From contig NZ_LT598653.1 in assembly GCF_900078365.1 (NCBI RefSeq), positions 2,976,001 through 3,040,000 on the forward strand: a DNA stretch of 64,000 bases, given 5' to 3'. Shown here in pieces: positions 35,334-45,158 of the stretch. Below the pieces are notes generated by a model. The model had not been told where the DNA came from. It ran no database searches and saw only the letters and a list, made by a program, of their open reading frames with translations. Source of the DNA: an uncultured Sphingopyxis sp. GTDB taxonomy: Bacteria; Pseudomonadota; Alphaproteobacteria; Sphingomonadales; Sphingomonadaceae. Position numbers and translations under genes: made by a program. The first letter of the stretch is position 1, and each line of letters starts with the position of its first letter.

Positions 35334-36506
35334 ATGACCACCCATGATTATGACGCCATCGTGCTGGGTGCCGGCGCGGCCGGGCTGATGTGCGCCGCGG
35401 TCGCGGGGCAAAGGGGGCGGCGCGTCCTGCTGCTCGACCATGCCGAGCAGGTGGGCAAGAAGATCCTGATCTCGGGCGGCGGGCGCTGCAATTTCACCAA
35501 CATCCATAGCGCGCCCGACCGCTACATCTCCGCGAACCCGCATTTCGCCAAATCGGCGCTCGCGCGCTACACGCCCGCCGATTTCATCGCCCTCGTCGAC
35601 CGCTACGGCATCGCGCACCACGAAAAGACGCTGGGCCAGCTCTTCTGCGACGGCTCGGCGAAACAGATCGTCGCGATGTTGCTGGGCGAATGCGCCAAGG
35701 GCGGCGTCGATGTCCGTTGCGGCCAGCCGGTGCGCGAAGTGACGCATGGCGACGGCATCTTTCGCGTGGCCTTCCGCGACCGGCATTTCACCGCCGCCAG
35801 CCTCGTCATCGCGACCGGCGGGCCGTCGATCCCGAAGATGGGCGCGACCGGCTTCGCCTACGACCTCGCGCGCCAGTTCGGATTGAAGGTCGTCGAGCCG
35901 CGCCCCGCGCTCGTCCCGCTGACGCTTGGCGGCGAGGATGTGCTGTTCCGCGACCTGTCAGGCGTCGCGACCCCGGTCGAAGCCCGCGCCGGCAAGGCGG
36001 TCTTTCGCGAAGCCGCGCTCTTCACGCACAAGGGCCTCTCCGGCCCCGCGATCCTCCAGGTGAGCAGCTATTGGCGGCACGGCGAGCCGGTGACGATCGA
36101 CTTCCTGCCCGACCTGCCCCAAGGCTGGCTTCTCGAAGCCAAGCGCGCGCGGCCGCGCGCGACGCTCGCCTCGGCGCTCGCGCTTCCCGACCGCCTCGCG
36201 CAGACGCTCGCCGAACGCCTTGCGCTCCCCGGCGAACTCGGCGCGCTCACCGACCGCAAGCTCGCCGACGCGGAAGCGCGTCTCAAGCGCTGGTCCTTCC
36301 ACCCGAACGGCACCGAAGGCTTCGCCAAGGCCGAGGTCACCGTCGGCGGAATTTCGACCGCGAACCTGTCGTCGCAAACAATGATGGTCAAAAGCGTTCC
36401 CGGCCTGTATGCGGTCGGCGAAGCCGTGGACGTCACCGGGTGGCTGGGCGGCTATAATTTTCAATGGGCCTGGGCCAGCGGATATGCGGCGGGTCAAGCC
36501 CTTTAG
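35334..36506 (+). CDS. HI0933-type NAD(P)/FAD-dependent oxidoreductase
   Basis: A 390-residue flavoprotein. It has the FAD Rossmann motif VLGAGAAGLMCA at residues 9-20, GKKILISGGGRCNFTN, GFAKAEVTVGGIS and WLGGYNFQWAWASGYAAG near the C-terminus. This is the HI0933/BaiN family, whose physiological substrates are mostly unknown. It is the last gene of a three-gene run with the Gre-like and the 59-residue protein. Confidence 0.92.
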   Translation: MTTHDYDAIVLGAGAAGLMCAAVAGQRGRRVLLLDHAEQVGKKILISGGGRCNFTNIHSAPDRYISANPHFAKSALARYTPADFIALVDRYGIAHHEKTLGQLFCDGSAKQIVAMLLGECAKGGVDVRCGQPVREVTHGDGIFRVAFRDRHFTAASLVIATGGPSIPKMGATGFAYDLARQFGLKVVEPRPALVPLTLGGEDVLFRDLSGVATPVEARAGKAVFREAALFTHKGLSGPAILQVSSYWRHGEPVTIDFLPDLPQGWLLEAKRARPRATLASALALPDRLAQTLAERLALPGELGALTDRKLADAEARLKRWSFHPNGTEGFAKAEVTVGGISTANLSSQTMMVKSVPGLYAVGEAVDVTGWLGGYNFQWAWASGYAAGQAL

Positions 36507-36527
36507 GAAAAAACTCGTACTCCCCTT

Positions 36528-36607
36528 CGTCACCCCGGACTTGATCCGGGGTCCATTCAGCACTTCGTGGAAAGTGACGAATGGATGCCGGATCAAGTCC
36601 GGCATGA
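36528..36607. repeat. Inverted repeat, CCCCGGACTTGATCCGGGG family
   Basis: GTCACCCCGGACTTGATCC on the left pairs with GGATCAAGTCCGGCATGA on the right, with CATTC/GAATG closing the centre. It lies between the HI0933-type gene and the helicase gene, both on the plus strand. Confidence 0.85.
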
Positions 36608-36656
36608 AGAATTACAGAATCGGCCGCGCATGGCCGTACAGGACAAGAAGAATAAA

Positions 36657-38462
36657 ATGGCTTTCGAAAATCTTTCCCCCGTCCTTGCGGACGCCCTCAC
36701 CACGCGCGGCTATGAAGCCCTTACACCCGTGCAGACACAGGTCACCGAAGACGAGGCCAAGGGCCGCGACCTGCTCGTTTCGGCGCAGACCGGTTCGGGC
36801 AAGACCGTCGCCTTCGGCCTCGCGATGGCGGACGAACTGCTCGAAGACGGCCGCTTGCCCTTCGCGACCGCGCCGCTCGCGCTGATCGTCGCGCCGACGC
36901 GCGAACTGGCGTTGCAGGTCAGCCGCGAGCTCGGCTGGCTCTATGCCAAGGCCGGCGCGCGCATCGCGACCTGCGTCGGCGGCATGGACGCGAGCCGCGA
37001 GCGCCGCAACCTCAATCAGGGCGTCCATATCGTCGTCGGCACGCCGGGCCGCCTGCGCGACCATCTCGAGCGCGGCGCGCTCGACCTCGAGGCGCTGCGC
37101 GTCGCGGTGCTCGACGAGGCCGACGAAATGCTCGACATGGGGTTCCGCGAGGACCTGGAGGAAATCCTCGACGCGACCCCCGCGGCGCGGCGCACCCTGC
37201 TCTTCTCGGCGACGATCCCGAAACCGATCGCCCAGCTCGCCAAACGCTACCAGCGCGATGCACTCCGCATTTCGACTGTCGGCGAGGATCGCGGCCATGG
37301 CGACATCGCCTATCAGGCCGTGACCGTCGCCCCCGCCGACATCGAGGGCGCGGTGATCAACCTGCTGCGGCTGCACGAACCCGACACGGCGATGCTGTTC
37401 TGCGCGACGCGCGACAATGTCCGCCGCCTTCACGCCCGGCTGGTCAACCGCGGCTTTGCCGCCGTCGCTCTCTCGGGCGAGCATAGCCAGAACGAACGCA
37501 ACCATGCGCTGCAAGCCCTTCGCGACCGCAGGGCAAGGGTGTGCGTCGCGACTGACGTCGCCGCGCGCGGCATCGACTTGCCGAGCCTCAGCCTCGTCAT
37601 CCACGTCGAAATCCCGCGCGATGCCGAAACGCTCCAGCACCGCTCGGGCCGCACCGGCCGCGCGGGCAAGAAGGGCACCGCCGTCCTCATCGTCCCCTAT
37701 CCGCGCCGCCGCCGCGTCGACGGCATGCTGCGCGGTGCGCGCATCAACGCCGAATGGATGGACGCGCCCACCGCCGCCGATGTCCGGCAAAGGGATCAGG
37801 AACGGCTGATCGAAAAGCTGCTTGCCCCGGTCGAGCATGAGGCCGAGGATCTGGAACTCGCGCAGCGGCTGATGGCCGAACGCAGCGCCGAAGACATCGC
37901 CGCATCGCTCGTCCGCGCGCACCGCGCGCTGATGCCGCCGCCCGAGGATCTGCTCGACACCGGTCCGCGCCCGCGCGGCGAGCGCCCCGAACGCGGCGAC
38001 CGTTTCGAGCGCGAGCGCGGCGACCGCCCGGAACGCGGCGAGCGCCGCGAACAGTTCGACGACAGCGCCTGGTTCCGCCTCAACATCGGCCGCCGCCAGA
38101 ATGCCGACCCGCGCTGGATCCTGCCTTTGCTCTGCCGCCGCGGCCATGTGACGAAGAACGAGATCGGTGCGATCCGTATCGGCCCCTCCGAAACCCTCTT
38201 CAACATCCCGCTCGCCATCGCCGACCGCTTCGCCGAAGCCGTGCAGCGCACCGCCAATCAGGATGGCGAGGACGACAGCGGCGTTTCGATCACCCCGGCG
38301 CCCGACGGTCCCACTTATCCGCCACGCCGCGAAAAGGGCGGGCACAAGGGCGGCCCGCGCCACGACGGCCCGCGCAAGCCCTTCGGCGCGGGCGGCAAGC
38401 CCGGCGGCTACAAGGCCAAACCCTTCGGCAAGGGCAAGCCGCGCCACGGCGGCAAGCAATAA
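36657..38462 (+). CDS. DEAD-box RNA helicase with DbpA RNA-binding domain
   Basis: A 601-residue protein. Motifs in order: Q-motif ALTPVQTQV, AQTGSGKT (I), PTRELALQ (Ia), LDEADEMLDMGF (II), FSATIP (III), ATDVAARGID (V) and HRSGRTGRAG (VI). A short run of charged RGERPERGD repeats around residues 440-460 leads to a DbpA-like C-terminal RNA-binding domain (WFRLNIGRRQNADPRWIL) and a basic Gly/Lys tail. It resembles CsdA/DeaD-type helicases acting on ribosomes and cold-shock RNAs. ATG 36657 is chosen; an upstream in-frame ATG at 36630 is possible. Confidence 0.95.
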   Translation: MAFENLSPVLADALTTRGYEALTPVQTQVTEDEAKGRDLLVSAQTGSGKTVAFGLAMADELLEDGRLPFATAPLALIVAPTRELALQVSRELGWLYAKAGARIATCVGGMDASRERRNLNQGVHIVVGTPGRLRDHLERGALDLEALRVAVLDEADEMLDMGFREDLEEILDATPAARRTLLFSATIPKPIAQLAKRYQRDALRISTVGEDRGHGDIAYQAVTVAPADIEGAVINLLRLHEPDTAMLFCATRDNVRRLHARLVNRGFAAVALSGEHSQNERNHALQALRDRRARVCVATDVAARGIDLPSLSLVIHVEIPRDAETLQHRSGRTGRAGKKGTAVLIVPYPRRRRVDGMLRGARINAEWMDAPTAADVRQRDQERLIEKLLAPVEHEAEDLELAQRLMAERSAEDIAASLVRAHRALMPPPEDLLDTGPRPRGERPERGDRFERERGDRPERGERREQFDDSAWFRLNIGRRQNADPRWILPLLCRRGHVTKNEIGAIRIGPSETLFNIPLAIADRFAEAVQRTANQDGEDDSGVSITPAPDGPTYPPRREKGGHKGGPRHDGPRKPFGAGGKPGGYKAKPFGKGKPRHGGKQ

Positions 38463-38468
38463 GCCTCG

Positions 38469-38543
38469 TCATTGCGAGCGAAGCGAAGCAATCCAGAGCC
38501 CGCGTAAACCGCTCTGGATTGCTTCGCTTCGCTCGCAATGACG
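38469..38543. repeat. Inverted repeat, GTCATTGCGAGC family
   Basis: GTCATTGCGAGCGAAGCGAA and its complement, joined through GCAATCCAGAG/CTCTGGATTGC, form a near-perfect hairpin of about 34 bp around a short centre. It begins 6 bases after the helicase stop and is the sister copy of 15841-15920. Confidence 0.92.
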
Positions 38544-38618
38544 GAGTCTGTGGCGACTTGACCCTTGCACCACCCTCGCCCCCATCCCAGATGGAGGCGA
38601 TCAGCAGGAGAGCGGCGC

Positions 38619-39605
38619 ATGCAGGCGATTGAGGCTTTCATCGAAAAGCAGGGCGGGCCCCAGGTCATCGACTGGCGTAGCGTCACGCTCGGCGATCCCG
38701 GGCCCGGCGAGGTGCTGCTCCGTCAGACCGCGGTCGGGCTCAACTATATCGACACCTATCACCGCGACGGCACCTATCCGGTCGAGCTTCCGGGCGGGCT
38801 CGGCGTCGAGGCGGCGGGCGAAGTGATCGCGATCGGCCCCGACGTTCACGGCCTCCAGCCCGGCGACCGCGTCGCGACCTTCGGGCCGCAGCGGAATGCC
38901 TATGCGTCGGCGCGGCTCGTCCCCGCCGCTTCGCTGTTCAAGCTGCCGCCCGGCATCGACGATGAAACCGCCGCCGCCGCGCTGCTCAAGGCCTGTACCG
39001 TCGAGGCGCTCGTCGAACGCTGCGCCAGGGTCGAAGCCGGCGCGACCGTGCTCGTACACGCCGCCGCGGGCGGGGTGGGGCTGATCCTCGTCCAGTGGCT
39101 GAAGGCGATCGGCGCGAGCGTCATCGGCACCGTCAGCACCGAGGCGAAGGAACATGCCGCGCGCGAAGCCGGCGCCGACCATGTCATCCGCTACAAGCAG
39201 GAAGACGTCGCCGCGCACATCCGCGAAATTACCGATGGTCAGGGCGTTCCCGTCACTTTCGACGGCATCGGCATGGCGACCTGGGCGACCTCGCTCAAAG
39301 CCACCGCGCGGCGCGGGCTGATCGTCAGCTATGGCAATGCCGGCGGCCCGGTGACCGGCGTCAATCTCGGCGTCCTGGCGCAGCACGGATCGCAGTTCGT
39401 GACGCGGCCGACCCTGTTCGATTATTATCTCCACCCCGGCGAACGCGCCGAAGGCGCGGCGCGCGTGTTCGAGATGATCGAAAGCGGCGCGGTGCGGATC
39501 ACCGTCGGTCAGCGTTACTCGCTCGAAGATGCCGCAAGGGCGCACGCCGACCTCGAGGCCGGGCGCACGACGGGGTCCAGCCTGTTGATTCCGGAGCGTT
39601 CATAG
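38619..39605 (+). CDS. qorA: NADPH:quinone reductase (zeta-crystallin type)
   Basis: A 328-residue medium-chain dehydrogenase without zinc ligands. It has NYIDTYHRDGTYPVELPGGLGVEAAG, VLVHAAAGGVGLILVQWLKAIGA (NADPH loop) and GSQFVTRPTLFDYYLHPGERAE, typical of QorA. It reduces quinones with NADPH. CAGGAG is upstream of the ATG. It is monocistronic; a palindrome and the helicase precede it. Confidence 0.93.
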   Translation: MQAIEAFIEKQGGPQVIDWRSVTLGDPGPGEVLLRQTAVGLNYIDTYHRDGTYPVELPGGLGVEAAGEVIAIGPDVHGLQPGDRVATFGPQRNAYASARLVPAASLFKLPPGIDDETAAAALLKACTVEALVERCARVEAGATVLVHAAAGGVGLILVQWLKAIGASVIGTVSTEAKEHAAREAGADHVIRYKQEDVAAHIREITDGQGVPVTFDGIGMATWATSLKATARRGLIVSYGNAGGPVTGVNLGVLAQHGSQFVTRPTLFDYYLHPGERAEGAARVFEMIESGAVRITVGQRYSLEDAARAHADLEAGRTTGSSLLIPERS

Positions 39606-39695
39606 CCTCCCCGCTTGCGGAAGCGGGCCGGGAAGCGTTCAGCCCCAGACTGTATCGCGACTTACCAGCCGAGCTTCGCCGCCCCGGCGAGCGGG

Positions 39696-40559
39696 CTATT
39701 GGCCCGAACGCCCGATAGTCCAGGTCGCGAGGACTTCTTCGCTCGCGGGATTTTCGAGCCGGACGGTATCGATGCGGGCGCCGATGACGCAAATCGGCCG
39801 CTGCTCGGCACCGGCGGGCTGGACGCAGCGGACCGGCCCATTGCCCGCAATGGCTTCGATCCGGCCTGCAACGCGCAAGCGGAAACCCCGCGAACCGTCG
39901 AATTGATCGGCCGCGACCCGCGTCACGGTTTCGAACGGCCGCCCGTTGCGGCGGCCGTCGCGATCCGCCTCGCTCGCGAAGAATTGGGCAATGGCGAGGG
40001 TCTGGCCCGGTAGGGTGAGCGGCTCGACGCCGCGCGGAAAGGCCTGCCCCGCGCGCGCCGGACAGACGCCGCTGCTCGACCAGGGCCGCGTGATCCAGAA
40101 GCCTTCGGCGGCGTCGATCTTCGCCCCGTCCCCGAGATTCCAGTCGGTCCTGTTCCACATCATCGGTTTGACCGAAACGCGCAGCGTCGCATCCGCTTCG
40201 TCATAGCGCCACTGCATCGGCAGGCTGCTTTCGGCCTCGCTCGCCCCCCCGCATCCGAACGGCAGCAGCAGTTCGAAGCGGCGCCCGGCCGCCTCACCGA
40301 CCGCCGCGGGCATGGCCTCGCCCGACGCGAAGGCGTCCGCGGCCCGCTGCGCCAGCGCGATGAGGTCGCCGCGCCCCAAATCCTTCGGCGTTTCGGGAAC
40401 GGGCGCAGGAGCAGGCGCCGGGACGACGACGGGCGCGGGCGCCTGTGGCGCCGGCGCGGTCGCCCGCCCGAGAAAGAAGCCGCCGCCGCCGACCACGAGG
40501 ATTGCGGCGAATCCGCCAGCGATGGCGAGCCGGCTGGTTCTGACGCTGGGTTCCTGCAT
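39696..40559 (-). CDS. Membrane-anchored periplasmic protein of unknown function
   Basis: A 287-residue protein. A single N-terminal membrane segment (LAIAGGFAAILVVGGGGFFLG) leads to an Ala/Pro linker (residues about 34-60) and a globular domain with four Cys (FGCGG, GVCPA, RCVQ, ICVIG), which may form two disulfides. ATG 40559 is chosen because the anchor then starts normally; the longer frame is antisense of the permease control region. It is divergent from the SLC13 gene. No family recognised. Confidence 0.78.
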   Translation of the reverse strand: MQEPSVRTSRLAIAGGFAAILVVGGGGFFLGRATAPAPQAPAPVVVPAPAPAPVPETPKDLGRGDLIALAQRAADAFASGEAMPAAVGEAAGRRFELLLPFGCGGASEAESSLPMQWRYDEADATLRVSVKPMMWNRTDWNLGDGAKIDAAEGFWITRPWSSSGVCPARAGQAFPRGVEPLTLPGQTLAIAQFFASEADRDGRRNGRPFETVTRVAADQFDGSRGFRLRVAGRIEAIAGNGPVRCVQPAGAEQRPICVIGARIDTVRLENPASEEVLATWTIGRSGQ

Positions 40560-40659
40560 GGTCCCTCGATAGCAAATCCGCGCGCATCCTCCAGACCCCA
40601 GGCGCATTTTTTTGTCGTTGGACATTGACTTGGGCGCGATGCCGTCTGACGCAGGATCG

Positions 40660-41970
40660 ATGTCGGTGGACCAGATCCTGACTCTGCTCGTCCTCGCCGC
40701 GGTGGTCGCGGCGCTCATCTGGGACAAGGTGCGAGCCGACGTCGTCGCGCTGACCGGCGCCGCGGTCCTGCTGATGACGGGGGTCGTGCGGCCGGTCGAG
40801 GTGCAGGGCGCCTTCGCCAGTCCGGCGATCATCGCGCTCGCGTCGCTGTTCGTCATCGCCTATGCGCTCGAGCTGGCCGGGCTGCTCGACCGCGCGATCG
40901 CCGCGGCGGTCGCGATGTGCCGGCGGCTCGGCACCGGCGGCCTCTGGCTGCTCTTGTCGATGATCGGTTCGGTCTCCTGCTTCCTCAACTCGACGCCGAT
41001 CGTCGTGCTCGGCGCGCCGGTGATCCGCGACGTCGCGACGTCGCTGGGCCTGTCGCCCAAGCGTTTCCTGATCCCGCTATCCTATGTCACCATCCTCACC
41101 GGCTGCTGCACCTTGATCGGGACGTCGACCAATTTGCTCGTCGACGACATGGCGAGCGTCGCGGGGCAGTCGCGCTTCGGCATCTTCGAAATCACGCCGG
41201 TCGGCCTGCCGATGGCGCTCGTCGGCGGGCTCTATCTCTTTCTGGTGAGCGGGCGGCTGCTCGGCGGGCGCCACGAAGCCGAGGAGCGCGAGGGCGCGCC
41301 GGCCGAGATCGACGCCGCGCATATCGGCAATGCGCAGATTGGCGACGCCCGGCTGTTCGAGGTGAAACGGCCGCTCCAGCCGCTCAAGGCCGCGATCGCG
41401 CTCATGACCTTCGTCGCGGCGGTGGCGCTCGCGACGATGGGTGTCGCGCCGATCGCAGCGACCGCCTTCGCCGGCGCGGTGTTGCTGATCCTGTTGCGCG
41501 TCATCAGTGCCGACGAGGCCTATAGCGGCCTCCGTCCCGAAATCCTGATCCTGATCGCCGGCATGGTGGTGATCGGCATCGCTATGGAGCAGAGCGGGCT
41601 CGCGGCCGAAGCGTCCGAACTGCTGATCGCCAGCGTCCACGGCCTCAGCCCGCTGATCGCGCTCATCATCCTCTATCTCCTGACGATGATACTCACCGAA
41701 CTTTTGTCCAACGCGACGGTCGCGGTGCTCGTCACCCCCGTCGCGGTGGCGCTCGCCGACAGTCTCGGCGTCAGCCCGCGGCCTTTTCTCGTCGCGGTGA
41801 TGATGGCGGCAAGCGCCGCCTTCGCCACACCCTTCGGCTATCAGACCAATGTCATCGTCTATCAGATGGGCGGCTATCGCTATCTCGACTTTGTCCGCAT
41901 CGGCCTGCCGCTCAATATCATCACCTGCGTGGTGGCGATCATGGCGATCCGTGTCTTCTTTCCCTTTTAG
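40660..41970 (+). CDS. SLC13 / DASS-type permease
   Basis: A 436-residue membrane protein with about 11 hydrophobic segments. The two substrate-site signatures, SVSCFLNSTPIVVL with GTSTNLLV and ELLSNATVAVL with FATPFGYQTN, are those of the SLC13/arsB superfamily. The family imports dicarboxylates, sulfate or arsenite; no regulatory TrkA-C domains are visible. ATG 40660 is chosen because homologues begin just before the first helix; ATG 40639 and TTG 40612 are alternatives. Substrate unknown. Confidence 0.88.
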   Translation: MSVDQILTLLVLAAVVAALIWDKVRADVVALTGAAVLLMTGVVRPVEVQGAFASPAIIALASLFVIAYALELAGLLDRAIAAAVAMCRRLGTGGLWLLLSMIGSVSCFLNSTPIVVLGAPVIRDVATSLGLSPKRFLIPLSYVTILTGCCTLIGTSTNLLVDDMASVAGQSRFGIFEITPVGLPMALVGGLYLFLVSGRLLGGRHEAEEREGAPAEIDAAHIGNAQIGDARLFEVKRPLQPLKAAIALMTFVAAVALATMGVAPIAATAFAGAVLLILLRVISADEAYSGLRPEILILIAGMVVIGIAMEQSGLAAEASELLIASVHGLSPLIALIILYLLTMILTELLSNATVAVLVTPVAVALADSLGVSPRPFLVAVMMAASAAFATPFGYQTNVIVYQMGGYRYLDFVRIGLPLNIITCVVAIMAIRVFFPF

Positions 41971-42014
41971 GGATGCTCCGTGCGGTCCGCATAGCGCGAC
42001 CATCGTTGATTTAA

Positions 42015-42042
42015 CGTCATCCCGGCGAAGGCCGGGATGACG
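42015..42042. repeat. Palindrome, CGTCATCCCGGCGAAGG family
   Basis: CGTCATCCCGGC-GAAG-GCCGGGATGACG is a perfect 12-bp stem followed by ATTCAG. The copy at 60934-60961 is identical including the following ATTCAG, showing that the repeated unit extends past the stem. Confidence 0.9.
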
Positions 42043-42064
42043 ATTCAGACGGAAAGATCTTGCT

Positions 42065-44086
42065 CTATTCGACGCGGCGGAACCGGATCGCCGTGCCGCC
42101 GCCGGGCGCGAGGCGCAATGTCAGCGTATCGGTGCTGGTGACGAGGCGCTTTTCGATCGTCAGCGCGCCGGGATTGCTGCGATAGTCGGCGCCGGGGCCG
42201 TCGGCATAGATCTGCGCCTCGTAGCGCGCGCCCGGCGCGAGGAAGGCCAGCGGCTGCCGTAGTTCGCGCGCCTCCTCGTCGCCGATCGCGCCCAGATACC
42301 AGTCGCCCTTGCCGCGCTGTTGGCGCGCGACGACGACATAGTCGCCGATCGCGCCCTGCAGCGTCCTCGACTGCTCCCAGTCGGCGGGCACGTCGCGGAT
42401 GAACCGGAAGGCGTCCATCCGCGCCTCGTAATTTTCGGGGAGATCGGCCGCCATCTGGATCGGCGAATAGATGACGACATATTCGGCGAGTTGGGTCGCG
42501 AGCGTCGATTGCACGCGCCGCGTCAGTTCCGTGCCGCCGCGCGCGATGTCGAAGATGCCGGGGGTGAAATCCATCGGCCCGCCGAGCATCCGCGTGAAGG
42601 GCAGGATCGTCATATGCTCGGGCGGATTGGTCGGATTGCCCCAGGCGTTGAATTCCTGCCCGCGCGCGCCCTCCCGGCTCACCCAGTTGGGCCAGGTGCG
42701 GCGCAGCCCCGTGTCCTTCACCGGCTCGTGGGTATTGATCGCGATGCGATGCTCGGCGGCGCGCTTCACGACGTCGAGATGGTGGCGCACCATATATTGG
42801 CCCGCGAACCATTGCATCCCGCCAGCCCCATCCTTGATCGTTCCGCTGTGGCGGACATAGCCGGTCTTGATCAGCGACACGCCATGGCCGGCATAGAGTT
42901 TGAGCGCGGCATCGAGCTGCGCCGCGTAATTTTCGACCCCGCCGCCGGTTTCGTGATGGCCGATCAGCTTGACCCCCTTCGCCTTGCCGTATCGCGTGAT
43001 CTCGGCAAGGTCGAAATCGGGATAGGCGCGGGTGAAGCTGAACTTGTCGCCATTGGCGATCCAGTCGCCATCCCAGCCCTCGTTCCACCCCTCGACCAGC
43101 ACGCCGTCGAAGCCATATTTGGCCGCGAAATCGATGTATCGCTTCACATTCCGGGTGTTCGCGCCGTGCTTGGGTCCGCTGCCCCACGTCGATTTCTCGA
43201 GGTGCATTTCCCACCAGATGCCGACATATTTGCCGGGCTTGAACCATTGGCCGATGCCCGGGACCTTGCTCGGCTCGTTGAGGTTGAGCGTGATCCGGCT
43301 GTCGGCGAGCGCGCCGGGCGTCTCGCCGACCAGCACCGTGCGCCACGGCGTCGTGAACGGCCCGGTCTTTTTCGCGAGCACGCCATCGGGCGAGGGCATC
43401 AGCCAGGCGTCATAGGTGCCCACGCCGTCGCCCCGCAGCAGCATCGAAGGAAAATCGACGAGCGCGGCTTCGTGGAAGCTGAGATAGAGGCCGTTGTCGC
43501 CCTTCAGCGTCAGCGGCGTTTCGGCGAGGGTGACGCGCCGCGCGTCGGTCTGTTTGTAGAGATATTCGTCGCGTTCCTGCCCCAACCCCTCATACCACCA
43601 GGCTTGATAGGCGCCGACCGTGCGGAACTGGCTATGGTCGGCCGTCACCGACACCGCCTGTCCGGCGGGGATCGCGCCATAATCATAACGGAAGCCGAAG
43701 CCGTCGTCGAAGAGGCGGAAGGTGACGCCGACGGCCTTGCTGAGCGGCGTGTCGCCCGCGAGCGTCACCGACAGCTGGTTGTGACGGTCGCGGATCAGGC
43801 GCTGTTCGCCCCACGGCTGTTCCCATGTCGTGTCGACCGCGCTTCGCTTCGCATCGGTGATTGCCGCAAAGCGCGGATCGGCCTCGCCCGCGAAGCGCAG
43901 CCCGAGGCGCGACGGCGCGATCACCGTCACGCCGCCGCGCTTCACTTGATAAACTGCCTCACCCTTTTCGACCGAAACGCACAGCTCGAGCACATTGCCG
44001 GGGGACTGCGCACATTCGCGCGCCGCGGCGGGCGAAGCCATGGCGAACATCGACAGACCGAACAGGGGAAGCGTCTTCAGGTTCAT
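42065..44086 (-). CDS. Glycoside hydrolase family 97 (alpha-glucosidase type)
   Basis: A 673-residue exported enzyme with a signal peptide (MNLKTLPLFGLSMFAMASPAAA). GH97 signatures are clear: VGIWWEMHLEKSTWG, GFDGVLVEGWNEGWDGDW, HHETGGGVENY, INTHEPVKDTGLRRTWPN and ARGQEFNAWG. The three Glu (about 379, 454, 478) align in spacing with the base and acid residues of the inverting GH97 alpha-glucosidase SusB, from family knowledge. It would release glucose in the periplasm. Last gene of the operon, 25 bases after the cupin stop. Confidence 0.92.
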   Translation of the reverse strand: MNLKTLPLFGLSMFAMASPAAARECAQSPGNVLELCVSVEKGEAVYQVKRGGVTVIAPSRLGLRFAGEADPRFAAITDAKRSAVDTTWEQPWGEQRLIRDRHNQLSVTLAGDTPLSKAVGVTFRLFDDGFGFRYDYGAIPAGQAVSVTADHSQFRTVGAYQAWWYEGLGQERDEYLYKQTDARRVTLAETPLTLKGDNGLYLSFHEAALVDFPSMLLRGDGVGTYDAWLMPSPDGVLAKKTGPFTTPWRTVLVGETPGALADSRITLNLNEPSKVPGIGQWFKPGKYVGIWWEMHLEKSTWGSGPKHGANTRNVKRYIDFAAKYGFDGVLVEGWNEGWDGDWIANGDKFSFTRAYPDFDLAEITRYGKAKGVKLIGHHETGGGVENYAAQLDAALKLYAGHGVSLIKTGYVRHSGTIKDGAGGMQWFAGQYMVRHHLDVVKRAAEHRIAINTHEPVKDTGLRRTWPNWVSREGARGQEFNAWGNPTNPPEHMTILPFTRMLGGPMDFTPGIFDIARGGTELTRRVQSTLATQLAEYVVIYSPIQMAADLPENYEARMDAFRFIRDVPADWEQSRTLQGAIGDYVVVARQQRGKGDWYLGAIGDEEARELRQPLAFLAPGARYEAQIYADGPGADYRSNPGALTIEKRLVTSTDTLTLRLAPGGGTAIRFRRVE

Positions 44087-44111
44087 AGCGTCTCTCATGC
44101 TGGGGAAGATA

Positions 44112-45158
44112 TTATTGCCGGAAAGCGGCCGTCAGCTGCCGCCGCAGCGCCGCGCGCTCGTCTGGGCGCATCGCGCCGAGCGCGCCGCGCAGCGCCTCCG
44201 GGATATGGGCCGCCGATACCTCGGGATCGCCGAACACATGCGTGTCGAACATCGCCCGCCAGTAAGCGCGCTCGCCCGGCGGCAGATCCCTGAACGCGAG
44301 CAGCGCGGCGAGGAAGACATTGTTCGGGCTTTCGACCCCCGTCGCCGCAGCGCCCCACCAATAATTGACCATCGCATTATAGGGGTCGAGCGAGGCGACA
44401 TGGTGCCACCAGTAACGGGGAATGAAGATCGCATCGCCGGGATCGAGCGTCGCGACGCGCGCGGCGGCGAGCGCATCGCGGAAGCGCGGGAAACGGTCGA
44501 AATCGGGATTCTCCGGGTCGACGAGCGACAGTGGCGGCGGATTGTCGAGCGGCCCGATATAGAGGTTCGCAACCTGATCGGGCGGGAACAGGGTGAAGCG
44601 CCGCCGCCCCGCGATCACGCAGGCGAGATTATGGTCGCGGTCGTTATGCGTCTGCGTCCTCACCGCGCCGCCGAGCCACAGCTTGGGCCCGGCATCGGCG
44701 GGCAGCAGCGACATCGGATTCTGGCGGAGGAAATCGGGCAGCGCTTCGGCGAGCGGCAGCATCTGGATCGCGAGGGTCGGGGCATCCTCCCGCCCGATCA
44801 ATCCTTCGATCCGCGCCAGCGTGCCCCGCAGCGGCGCGTAGCGCTTGGTGAAGGTGAATTCGCGCATGTCGGCGCGATAGGCGAAACGTCCGCGCGCGCG
44901 TGCGGGCGCCTCCATCAGCGGCACCGGCGTCCCGCGGTCCAGGCCCGCGAGATAAGCGTTGAGGCGGCCGGGCGAATGGCGCCCGGCCGCCAGCGCGACC
45001 CAGTCGTCGAACACCCCCTTGATGACGACAGGCATTTCGGCCGCGACGAGCGCGGCGAAGTCGGCGGGTGCGGGCGCCCCGCGCGCCGCGACGCGCGGCA
45101 TGCCATCGAGCGGCGAAGACGGCGCCGCGATGCCGTCAATGCGCGCGGGTTCAGCCAT
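44112..45158 (-). CDS. Cupin-like JmjC/FIH-type dioxygenase
   Basis: A 348-residue protein of the cupin-8/FIH-like family. The iron triad appears as H-N-D at 171-173 (THNDRDHN) and a later His in PRYWWHHVASL near 252-253. FTLFPPDQVANLYIGP is the typical strand after the first ligands. Such 2-oxoglutarate dioxygenases hydroxylate proteins or small molecules. ATG 45158 overlaps the stop of the halogenase paralogue by 8 bases; a longer start at 45194 would run further into that gene. Confidence 0.9.
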   Translation of the reverse strand: MAEPARIDGIAAPSSPLDGMPRVAARGAPAPADFAALVAAEMPVVIKGVFDDWVALAAGRHSPGRLNAYLAGLDRGTPVPLMEAPARARGRFAYRADMREFTFTKRYAPLRGTLARIEGLIGREDAPTLAIQMLPLAEALPDFLRQNPMSLLPADAGPKLWLGGAVRTQTHNDRDHNLACVIAGRRRFTLFPPDQVANLYIGPLDNPPPLSLVDPENPDFDRFPRFRDALAAARVATLDPGDAIFIPRYWWHHVASLDPYNAMVNYWWGAAATGVESPNNVFLAALLAFRDLPPGERAYWRAMFDTHVFGDPEVSAAHIPEALRGALGAMRPDERAALRRQLTAAFRQ

